NCBI GenBank assembly: GCA_002104905.1
Contig: MCFE01000353.1
Location: 1-64,000, forward strand
Direction: 5' to 3'
DNA length: 64,000 nucleotides
DNA from: Basidiobolus meristosporus CBS 931.73
Lineage: Eukaryota > Basidiobolomycota > Basidiobolomycetes > Basidiobolales > Basidiobolaceae
Both the position numbers and the translations under genes were made by a program. Positions 1-7,135 of the stretch are shown piece by piece. Position 1 is the stretch's first letter; every line of letters begins with the position of its first letter. A model generated the notes under the pieces. That model did no database searches. It was not told the DNA's origin and saw only the letters and a list, made by a program, of their open reading frames with translations.

Positions 1-187
1 TTGTAGTTCAATAGTTTTCCCTTGACAAGCTTGAGGCTTTATCCCCCATCACATTAGATTAGACAAAAGACCCAGTATTCCTAGCAAGCTTCTGCCAGAG
101 GTTATCGCACCCAGTGAACACCCCACACACATTCACACTTGAGAAGTGTTGGCCGTATTTTGCCCTTTGGACTTATACACCACCACA
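1..187 (+). repeat. 3' part of an LTR, family L1k (left-edge copy)
   Basis: This stretch is nearly identical to 61953-62139 and 63073-63255, where it forms the last ~185 bp of a ~1.08 kb LTR-like repeat. It ends in CACCACCACA, the same right terminus as the complete copy. The 5' part lies outside the window. The satellite begins directly after it. The same family therefore occurs at both edges of the window. Confidence 0.7.
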
Positions 188-188
188 C

Positions 189-653
189 GCGCGGCTGATG
201 ATTGATAACTCCTGCTAGACACAAGTAAACGTAGCAAGTGGGTATCCTTAAAACCTGTTGGGGTATGGTTACCGCGCACTATAAAAGTGCATTAGGGACT
301 CATGTAAAACTATCATGATGAAAAATAAAAGCACTTTTTTACCGCGCGGCTGATGATTGATGACTCCCGCTAGACACAAGTAAACGTAGCAAGTGGGTAT
401 CCTTAAAACCTGTTGGGGTATGGTTACCGCGCACTATGAAAGTGCGTTAGGGATTCATACAAAACTAGCATGATGAAAAATAAAAGCATTTCAGTATTGC
501 GCGGCTGATGATTGATGGCTCCCGCTAGACACAAGTAGACGTAGCTAGTGGACATCCTTAAAACCTGTTGGGGTATGGCTACTGCGTACTTTCAAAGTGC
601 GTTAGGAACTCATGTAAAACTATCATGATGAAAAATTAAAGCACTTTTGTACC
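189..653. repeat. 155-bp tandem satellite, three units
   Basis: Units start at 189, 344 and 499, each with GCGCGGCTGATGATTGAT, giving an exact 155-bp period. A degenerate fourth start lies at 654 and fades after ~20 bp. Each unit has a GCACT-N5-AGTGC hairpin (decayed in the third unit) in a GC-rich context and an A-rich stretch near its end. No coding potential. The array directly follows the LTR fragment, so it may be internal repeats of that element or an independent satellite. Confidence 0.85.
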
Positions 654-670
654 ACGTGGCTAAGTTTTAC

Positions 671-1316
671 AATTCCCGCGGGATACATGTGCGCATAGAA
701 CATAAGTAGTAGTTGCAATGGTGTCAAATAAAGTTTCTATTATAGCCATAATATATATTGAACTTTTGGATACACTTTATATTTGGTAAAAGCAATTGGG
801 TTACAGAAAATTTGTATTGGCCATGAATTTTTTTATCATATTAGGGCCGCGCAATTTATGGTGCCCAAAGCTTATCAAAATATGGGATTGTGGCCAGATT
901 GGGATGAATCCCATTAATTATTAGATATATATTAAAAGTAACAATTTATTAATTAAATAGTCATCAAGACTTATACAGAGCATATGGACAGTATAGGGAG
1001 ACAAATATTGGCCCAGACATGCCCACCATACGAGCAGACAATGTGCCAATTGTAGGGTAAAAATATTTATGGTTAGGGTGATAAGGGTTAGGAGGAGGAA
1101 TTCTAACCCTAAGGGACCAGAACCAAGAATGAGAGAAAAGTAATCCAACGGGAATTTAAAGAGTATAAGAGCAGTATGGGGGATTGCATCCCCCAAACCC
1201 CCTGCTTTTTTATTCTCTAGGGGACTGCGTCCCCCAGACCCCCTGCTCTTCTAACCTTTTTCTAGCCCTTACTATAACACCTACACCCTTGCACTTGATC
1301 AAAGGAGAATCCATAA
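671..1316. other. non-coding stretch with telomere-like and hairpin motifs
   Basis: I see no gene. 1070-1117 holds degenerate telomere-like words in both orientations (GGTTAGGG and GGGTTAGG, then TAACCCTAAGGG). 1177-1205 and 1218-1249 are a near-duplicate pair built on GGGGAYTGCRTCCCC, a short inverted repeat followed by ACCCCCTGCT. The LINE reading frame closes at a TAA at 1314. Confidence 0.5.
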
Positions 1317-2888
1317 TGTGCTCAAGAGCTTCCCAACTCTACTGCTCCAGGTGTGGACACAATCTCCTATGAGCTTCTGAAGACTAGTACCAAGGCCATG
1401 TCTGCACTTCTGCTTCCACTGTTTCAGCAATGCTCAGCCCAGCTTTCTACTCCTGAGGAATGGTCCTTTGCAAATGTTCTGCCACTGTACAAGGGTAAAG
1501 GAAAGCACCTGGATCCTAGCTCCTACAGGCCAATATCTCTGCTGCCCACCTGCAGAAAGGTGTTTGAGCTTCTGCTTGCTCAGGAGCTCTACTCTGACTC
1601 CCTCAAGTTTCATCCTGCACAGTTTGGCTTTGTTCCTGGCCTCTCCTTGGAATATGCAGTCATACTTAGCCAAGATCACTCTCTCCAGTGCAAGTATCCC
1701 TCAGTTCTGTTTGATATTACTAAGGCCTTTGATTCAGTTGACAGAAATCTGCTTTGGTCCAAGTTGCAATGCTTCTCCAGTACCTCTCTCACCCTCCTTG
1801 TCAGGTCCCTGTTTCTGGATCCACAAGCAAGAATTCTGCACCCAAGTGAGCAATCAGCTGTGTTCTCAGTTCCTAATGGAGTGGTTCAAGGCTCTGTGCT
1901 TGGTCCTATACTGTTTGCCATCTTCCTGAATGATTTCCCAAGACTCTCAGCTGACTGCCTGGTTACTCTCTTTGCTGATGACATCAGAATATCCTCCTCC
2001 AATGTGCAACAAGACTCCCAGACCATCCACCAGTATCTGCAGAAGAATAATCTCCAGCTTTCCATTGCAAAGACAGTACCTTTGGGCTCTCCCATCACCT
2101 TAGAGAACTCCACTCTACCTGCTCAGGTTTCTGCTACATATCTTGGCTTTCCTTTCCTTCCTACTGGACTAGACTCTGGAGCACACCTGAAGAAGAGAAT
2201 TATCCTGGCAAGACAGGCACTCCACAAGCTACTGGCTGTTACTCCTCCTACATCTTCAGCTCCCAGCTGCCTTCTTCTACTCAAGCAGTTTGTCTTCCCT
2301 GTCCTGGAATTTGGCTTACCACTTCTCTCTCTTACTTCTAGAGACTGCACTAAGCTTGACAAGTTTGCAGTATGGTGCATTACCTCCTTGGTGCCTCATT
2401 TGCCTGAATGCCCCTACAGACATGCTATTCTTGGTGCTTTTGGGTTTATGCCCTATAAGATCAGACTTCTCTACCTTAGAACCAGATTATATCTCAGACT
2501 TCACCACTGCAACAACCCACTGATTAAGGCCTGGAAGAGAACACACCACACAACACCTGGCTCCTGCTGGAGAACTATACTTGGAGATCCTGAAGTCAAG
2601 AAGTTTGCAGAATTTATTCTGCAGTCAGAAAAACCCAAGCTGGCCTACCTGAAGTACTTGACAGACCTTTGGCAGCAATATCTGCAGCAGCACACTCCCT
2701 TTATGATGAATATCAATCCTTATCACATTCCCCTCATTAATGTTGTTCACAAGTCATTCTTACCTCTCTTGCTACCCCCCTTCCCACTGAACAGTGTCTT
2801 GAGCACTGAAGAACTATCATCACTTCTTATTAACTTACCTACAAATTCCCCTCAGCTACACACTCTTGTATTAAAGCTACAACAGTAG
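1317..2888 (+). CDS. LINE reverse transcriptase, partial (N-terminus missing)
   Basis: The frame opens after a TAA at 1314 and runs to a TAG at 2886, about 523 codons with no break. It begins with the pre-RT motif APGVDTISYELLK. The RT blocks follow in order: YRPISLLPTCRKVFE, FDITKAFDSVDRNLL (block A aspartates), GVVQGSVLGPILFAIFLNDF and the catalytic LFADDIRI. The C-terminal ~190 residues have no zinc-knuckle or nuclease motif I recognise. No ATG lies near the start, so this is a fragment rather than a gene with its own start. The enzyme would reverse-transcribe the element RNA at a nicked target. Its 3' end is homologous to the frame at 5364-5609. Confidence 0.9.
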   Translation, partial: CAQELPNSTAPGVDTISYELLKTSTKAMSALLLPLFQQCSAQLSTPEEWSFANVLPLYKGKGKHLDPSSYRPISLLPTCRKVFELLLAQELYSDSLKFHPAQFGFVPGLSLEYAVILSQDHSLQCKYPSVLFDITKAFDSVDRNLLWSKLQCFSSTSLTLLVRSLFLDPQARILHPSEQSAVFSVPNGVVQGSVLGPILFAIFLNDFPRLSADCLVTLFADDIRISSSNVQQDSQTIHQYLQKNNLQLSIAKTVPLGSPITLENSTLPAQVSATYLGFPFLPTGLDSGAHLKKRIILARQALHKLLAVTPPTSSAPSCLLLLKQFVFPVLEFGLPLLSLTSRDCTKLDKFAVWCITSLVPHLPECPYRHAILGAFGFMPYKIRLLYLRTRLYLRLHHCNNPLIKAWKRTHHTTPGSCWRTILGDPEVKKFAEFILQSEKPKLAYLKYLTDLWQQYLQQHTPFMMNINPYHIPLINVVHKSFLPLLLPPFPLNSVLSTEELSSLLINLPTNSPQLHTLVLKLQQ

Positions 2889-2890
2889 CG

Positions 2891-2953
2891 CTGGCTTCTT
2901 TGTTTCAACTGAAATAAAGATTTCACCTGTTGGTGACTGTCTCCCCCCTAACC
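2891..2953 (+). repeat. shared 3' tail, copy 1 (LINE)
   Basis: Order of parts: TGGCTTCTTT, AATAAAGAT, hairpin TCACC-TGTT-GGTGA at 2923-2936, then a C-run reading CCCCCCTAACCC. The same order occurs at 3861-3923, 4382-4449 and 5613-5682. AATAAAG may also serve as the polyadenylation signal. Confidence 0.85.
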
Positions 2954-3027
2954 CTCTCTTTTCTTCTTAACTATTTTCCCTCCCTCCCACCCCAACTACT
3001 CCTTTCTTCTTATTATCTAATTCTTCC

Positions 3028-3828
3028 ATGTCTTTACCCAACTTTCACTCTTTACAGACTTCTTATCTTGAACAAAGAGTTTCTCTTCTTGAAGCTGAAA
3101 ACTCAATGTTGAAATCTCAGATTCAGGTTCTCTTCAAAACTCTCTCTGAACTTCACCCAGCACTCTCTACTTCTCTTTCAGCTTCTTCCTTACCTTGCAA
3201 CCCCTCAACCAGCTCTTCTTCCAGTCAATCTGAGCACTGTGAGCAACCAGCAACTCCTGCCATTCATACTCAGACATACTCCCAAGCACTTCAAGCTCAT
3301 TCAAAGCCAGCTGCCCTTTCAACAAGACAGTCACCTAAGCCAGTGCACCCTAAAGCTAGAAGAAGATTCCCTGTCAGCCCTGATACTCCTCCCACTGCCA
3401 ATTGGGCTGTTTGCTATTTCAGAAATGCTGGCTATCTCCCAATTTCAGAACAAAGAAACTACCTCAAGGACCTAGGTATTCATATGCCTAAGATTATTAA
3501 CATTCAGTACATTGCCAGGGATCTCTTGGAAGTTATTCTTGACAAAGATATTGTTGAAGATTTTACAGAAGAAGTCAAAAATATGCTGGATTGGGAGCTC
3601 TCAGAGCATATATTCAGACATCATTTGGACATTCCACTCTTTGTACCATTCTCTCTGGAAAAAGAACTCCTCAAAAGGTTTACCAGCTTGTTGAAAAACT
3701 CTCCTTCCCTTCAAGTCACAAACTTCCTCAAGAAATACTACAGTGAACAAGCAGTTTTGCTACATTCTCCTCTAGACTTCAATATTGAGGATATTTGGGA
3801 TACAGCAAAGTCCAAGTTTATCTTGTAG
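3028..3828 (+). CDS. ORF1/Gag-like protein of a non-LTR element
   Basis: A 266-aa protein from ATG to TAG. Residues ~8-45 form a heptad-like coiled coil (YLEQRVSLLEAENSMLKSQI). Residues ~48-125 are a Ser/Thr/Pro/Gln-rich linker with a basic patch (KARRRFPVS). Residues ~130-266 are a globular region beginning TANWAVCYFRNAGYLP. Coiled coil plus linker plus C-terminal domain is the usual plan of LINE ORF1 RNA-binding proteins. No CCHC knuckle is visible. It sits in a unit sharing its 3' tail with the adjacent RT element, which is the main reason for the assignment. It would coat element RNA and take it to the target; this is inferred, not shown. Confidence 0.65.
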   Translation: MSLPNFHSLQTSYLEQRVSLLEAENSMLKSQIQVLFKTLSELHPALSTSLSASSLPCNPSTSSSSSQSEHCEQPATPAIHTQTYSQALQAHSKPAALSTRQSPKPVHPKARRRFPVSPDTPPTANWAVCYFRNAGYLPISEQRNYLKDLGIHMPKIINIQYIARDLLEVILDKDIVEDFTEEVKNMLDWELSEHIFRHHLDIPLFVPFSLEKELLKRFTSLLKNSPSLQVTNFLKKYYSEQAVLLHSPLDFNIEDIWDTAKSKFIL

Positions 3829-3860
3829 GCTTCTGCATCTCAACTATTCATATTCAAATT

Positions 3861-3923
3861 TGGCTTCTTTATTTATGATTTAAATAAAGATTTCACCCTG
3901 TGGTGATTATCATCCCCCCAACC
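3861..3923 (+). repeat. shared 3' tail, copy 2 (gag-only element)
   Basis: TGGCTTCTTT, AATAAAGAT, hairpin TCACC-CTGT-GGTGA at 3893-3906, then ATCCCCCCAACC. The loop differs from copy 1 while both stem arms are kept, which suggests selection on the hairpin. Confidence 0.85.
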
Positions 3924-3932
3924 AAGAACACT

Positions 3933-3986
3933 TAGCCTTGTGGTTATCCCTAACCCTTCCATACCCATGGTTGTGGGTTCAAATCC
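3933..3986 (+). promoter_or_regulatory. internal RNA polymerase III promoter (A and B boxes)
   Basis: A box TAGCCTTGTGG fits TRGCNNAGNGG with one mismatch, and B box GGTTCAAATCC fits GGTTCRANNCC. Spacing is that of a tRNA gene. It would drive SINE transcription. Confidence 0.7.
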
Positions 3987-4381
3987 TGGATCCAGCAAAA
4001 TTTGATTAATAAATTGATGTGTGCTCATTGGGAGATGGCTTGATCAACCATCGGGCAAAGTAAAGGCTCTGATTGGCTGAAATCCTTGAAATGCTAATTG
4101 GCCAGATTTGCCTAGTAAATTTGGCCAGTGATCGCCCAGAAATACATCTCAGTTCCCCCAGTCTACTGGCCATTCCGGCCACAATTCAGCTACCGCAAAC
4201 CAGTATAACTTAGCTCAGATATATTCAGATTCTCACTTCTCAGGCCTGGCTTTCCAGGAAACCACTCTTAGACCTAGCTAACTAGGAAATATAGTACCAC
4301 TCAGATTCTCAACTCTCAGACCTGGCTTACCAGGAAGATATCTCTCAGACCTAGCTTTCTAGGAATTACTTCAGATTAACT

Positions 4382-4443
4382 TGGCTTCTTTAGATACTTG
4401 TCATAAGTAAATAAAGATTTCACCACTTGGTGACTTTCCTCCC
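4382..4443 (+). repeat. shared 3' tail, copy 3 (SINE)
   Basis: TGGCTTCTTT, AATAAAGAT and hairpin TCACC-ACTT-GGTGA at 4420-4433 pass directly into the CCCTAA array. Confidence 0.85.
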
Positions 4444-4473
4444 CCCTAACCCTAACCCTAACCCTAACCCTAA
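4444..4473 (+). repeat. interstitial telomere-type repeat, (CCCTAA)5
   Basis: Five perfect CCCTAA units lie exactly between the SINE tail and a copia fragment cut off at its 5' side. On the plus strand CCCTAA is the C-rich strand of a chromosome end lying to the left. The elements to the left have their 3' ends toward it. Confidence 0.95.
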
Positions 4474-5020
4474 GTGGATTTTTAGATACCTAAAAGAAAC
4501 TGCTGATATCTGCTTAAGATACACTTATAAGGATTCAGAACAGGATCTTGTAGGATACTCTGATGCTGATTGGGGACAAAATTTGGAAGACAGAAGATCT
4601 ACCACAGGATACACCTTCCTTTACTGCAAAGGAGCAATTTCATGGAACTCAAGAAAGCAACCAACCGTAGCACTTTCCACCACAGAGACAGAGTATATGG
4701 CAGCCTGTGAAGCTACAAAAGAAGTAATGTGGTTAAGAAAGCTTTTTACAGATTTAGGCCTATGTCAAAAAACTCCTATTACTTTATTTCAAGATAATCA
4801 AGAATGTATACAATTAGGTAGAAATTCAACTTTTCATGCTAGAACTAAGCACGTAGATATTAGACATCATTTCATATGTGAAGCTATAGAGAATAACTTA
4901 GTTAGCTTAGTTTACTGTCCTACAGATGAAATGATTGCAGACATATTTACCAAACCATTAGCTAGAGACAAGTTTGAATATCTTAGGTCAAAATTAGGAC
5001 TAGTCAGTATGAACATTTAG
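4474..5020 (+). pseudogene. Ty1/copia RNase H fragment (3' end of pol)
   Basis: An open frame reads KWIFRYLKET, then YSDADWGQ, then ALSTTETEYMAACEA, TLFQDNQ, HARTKHVDIRHHF and IADIFTKPL, the ordered signatures of the copia RNase H and pol C-terminus. Gag, protease, integrase and RT are missing; the frame starts abruptly after the telomere-type repeat. A purine-rich tract at 5021-5031 and the LTR follow. The frame is unbroken, so truncation is its only defect. Confidence 0.9.
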
Positions 5021-5031
5021 CTGAGTGGGAG

Positions 5032-5363
5032 TGTTGTAAAAATTTGTATTTCCACCTAAAAGTTCACCTAACTTAGTCACTTAGATCATTACCTTCATAT
5101 CCTAGAGAATACTGACCAAATTCCTTGTTGGGATTTACTTAGAATATTTACCCAGAACATGAAAATTTGATAAGTTGTCCAAACAGCCCCAAGCTTTGCA
5201 CACATGTTTTTGGGACCTTCCTTAACCTATTGTACGTGATTGTTATGCCAAGACCATGTAAAAGTATAAATACTACTTTTACATTCAATAAATCATTAAG
5301 TGAAAACCATATAATCTACTTGTTCTCCCAATCACTTCCAATATCTCCAAAACTCTTACAACA
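5032..5363 (+). repeat. copia LTR (3' LTR, family C)
   Basis: 332 bp with perfect 8-bp inverted termini, TGTTGTAA and TTACAACA. It follows the polypurine tract of the RNase H fragment. Related copies are at 52250-52569, 52582-52802, 55671-56015 and, reversed, 56501-56849. An AATAAA lies near 5286. Confidence 0.9.
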
Positions 5364-5609
5364 ACATATGCTACATATATCTCCATTTTATGGAGGATCT
5401 ACCTCAGCCTCTACACCCCATTCTTAGCCTCCTCCAGTCCATACTTGTCTAATTTAGTAGCAGTTGTTGATAAGACACTACCATCTTTATTTATCCATCT
5501 AGTGCCACTTGACTCTATTTTGACTCCTCCTCAACTTAGTGACCTTTCATATAAGCTTTCACAAAATATCCCTTCTCTTTATTTGCTTATAAAAAAGCTA
5601 GGCGTGTAG
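5364..5609 (+). pseudogene. 3' end of a second LINE reverse transcriptase ORF
   Basis: One frame aligns along its length with the end of the RT ORF at 1317-2888: YTPFLASSSPYLSNLVAVV against HTPFMMNINPYHIPLINVV, then PLDSILTPPQLSDL against PLNSVLSTEELSSL, ending at a TAG at about the same point. The LINE tail follows. It is a diverged, 5'-truncated copy starting at or near the copia LTR end. Either copia inserted into this LINE or the LINE insertion ended there. Confidence 0.7.
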
Positions 5610-5612
5610 CAC

Positions 5613-5682
5613 TTGGCTTCTTTATTTTGAATTATTGAAGTATGGATTTTGCCTGTTGGTGATTGTCGCCCCCCCCCAATTC
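5613..5682 (+). repeat. shared 3' tail, copy 4 (second LINE)
   Basis: TGGCTTCTTT, then a degenerate AATAAA region, hairpin TTGCC-TGTT-GGTGA, and a run of nine C. One stem position has changed, in line with greater age. Confidence 0.75.
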
Positions 5683-6063
5683 TGCATGGACTCCAAGTTT
5701 GATATTTGTCATAGGACTTATGAATAGTGAGCGGCCAACTTATATACTGGTAAAGTTGTAACATCTAATAAGCCAATAGTAACCTTTGACAAATCCAATG
5801 ACGAATGAGCAAGCACCAACTGATTTCATTGGTGTAGATGAATATTTGGTAAACAGAACAAATGGTCATCCTATTGAGCAGCTTTTAGGATTCGCTAGGT
5901 ATGCTGCATTGTAAATATTCAAGAGGCCTTTGACTAGTCATCATCGTAAATGGCAGTTGATTTGGTAGCTTCTACTCACTTCAATCTAGCCAAATCCATC
6001 AAGCGAGGTGTATGAATACTGACCATCCAATAATTGTGGCAATATTTATTTGGAACAAGCTAC
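5683..6063. other. intergenic, nothing recognised
   Basis: Short stop-interrupted frames only. It is the downstream flank of the glutathione S-transferase gene and the boundary of the left repeat block. Confidence 0.5.
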
Positions 6064-7135
6064 TTATTTGAAGAAGGATTTGCTGTGCTCCTCAAGCTTT
6101 GCATCAGTATCTTTGAAATAACTGGTAAAACTAGGATGGCTCCGGACATTTTGGACCAATTTCCAAAGAGCTGGGGATTTGGATGCTGAAAATACCTCCT
6201 CTCCAGAAAGCAGGTTGATTATTCTGATCATCTGGGCATTCAAGAACTCCGCCAGAGTGAACTACAAGGCACTCTAGTTAGAAATCGGATTCATTAATGA
6301 TTAGTAGAATGCCAAACCTCATCGCGTAAATAGAATCCATTGTTTCCATTCTTATTGAGGATTTCTTCGTGATATTTAATATACTTTGGAACTACAACTT
6401 GAAGGAAGTTCTCCGCGGCCTTCTCCTATATTGAAGGCTATGTGAGCTATGCGCTTTGGTTTGTACAGTATAAATGATTACCTTTGCTTCCCCTTCCAGC
6501 GCGAATCTGCCAAAAAACTTCTCGGACATTGCGTCTACATACACTTTTAGTATTTTCAATCATTAAAACTCTCTACTTTCAACTTACTTCCATTGTCACA
6601 GATACTTTCCAAGAAAGCAGCCTCTTCAAGGTCTTTTCCCAGGTATCCTAAACAGGGATAAGTAGTAATTCAGCTGATAGCTTGAAGTTAAATATATAGT
6701 TCGGTACTAACCGTATTTTCTAGCAAGGTACCGCTCAATAGCATGAGATTCACCCAAGATGAATTTCTGTTCCATGAAACTCGGTTAAAGTAGGAAAGGA
6801 ATATCATGCTAGAACCTGCCAATATTACCTTCCCATCCTCCTTCTTTTCTACCATGTATGGCAGCTGGCCGAAGGGGACAGTTGTTTGAACCTTTTCCCA
6901 CTCACTCCACTAAGTCAAGTAAGTTAATTCAGAAATAACCAAAGAAGCGATTCCACCAATAAAGAAATCAACCTTAACATCCTTGCTCTCATAAGGGACC
7001 TAGAAGCAGAATGGTCAGAGCATTGAAAATATGGCTTGGATTGTAAAGACAAGTTACCCCCGCATGAAGCAAGATAAGTTTGGCGGTTTCAGCACGGCCA
7101 GGCATTTCAAAGTAGGATAATTCGAAGGTAGACAT
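6064..7135 (-). CDS. glutathione S-transferase, sigma-like class
   Basis: Eight exons on the minus strand: 7135-7058, 6999-6973, 6909-6829, 6766-6712, 6647-6588, 6543-6482, 6425-6318, 6261-6064. They sum to 669 nt, 222 aa, the usual GST length. The N-terminal thioredoxin-like domain starts MSTFELSYFEMPGRAE, with the catalytic-type Tyr at 8. Glutathione-binding parts follow: TVPFGQLPYM with the cis-Pro, and GESHAIERYLARKYG. The C-terminal helical domain includes FTLAEF and ends EEHSKSFFK. All introns are GT-AG and 44-86 bp. The enzyme would conjugate glutathione to electrophiles in the cytosol. The exons are too short to be seen as single ORFs. Class assignment is by motif memory only. Confidence 0.88.

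Larger units (their letters stand above)
1317..2953 (+). mobile_element. 5'-truncated non-LTR retrotransposon (LINE)
   Basis: The element holds an uninterrupted reverse transcriptase frame followed by a 3' tail at 2891-2953. That tail contains AATAAA, a TCACC-TGTT-GGTGA hairpin and a C-run reading into CTAACCC. The endonuclease and ORF1 that normally precede the RT are absent, so the copy is 5'-truncated, as is usual for target-primed insertions. No CCHC/PD-D restriction-like endonuclease is visible after the RT. I infer an APE-type LINE that lost its front, of the jockey/R1 kind. The lack of stop codons suggests recent insertion. Confidence 0.85.
2954..3923 (+). mobile_element. gag-only non-LTR element with the same 3' tail
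   Basis: A compact ~970-bp unit lies between the tails of two neighbouring elements: a pyrimidine-rich leader of ~75 bp, one intact 266-codon ORF, and a complete tail at 3861-3923. No reverse transcriptase follows the ORF. It is either an ORF1-only non-autonomous partner of the LINE family, as HeT-A or MoTeR2 are to their partners, or an internal-deletion product. The intact ORF favours the former. Confidence 0.7.
3924..4443 (+). mobile_element. tRNA-derived SINE with LINE-type tail
   Basis: The head has a polymerase III A box TAGCCTTGTGG at 3933-3943 and a B box GGTTCAAATCC at 3976-3986, 43 bp apart start to start as in tRNAs. The body (~4000-4380) has no ORF. It contains internal near-repeats (CAGATTCTCA plus CTCAGACCTGGCTTNCCAGGAA, about 4228-4375). 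The 3' end at 4382-4443 is the tail of the neighbouring LINE. A tRNA head with a LINE-matching tail is the classic SINE arrangement. The acceptor stem does not pair, so it is not a working tRNA. Confidence 0.75.

Noticed and set aside
1353..2888. A complete gene starting at GTG 1353
   Set aside because: The homologous frame extends upstream to 1317 through the pre-RT motif; GTG is only the first alternative start codon in a truncated frame.
3933..4000. A functional tRNA gene
   Set aside because: A and B boxes are good, but the acceptor and T stems do not pair and it is fused to a body with a LINE tail, so it is a SINE head.
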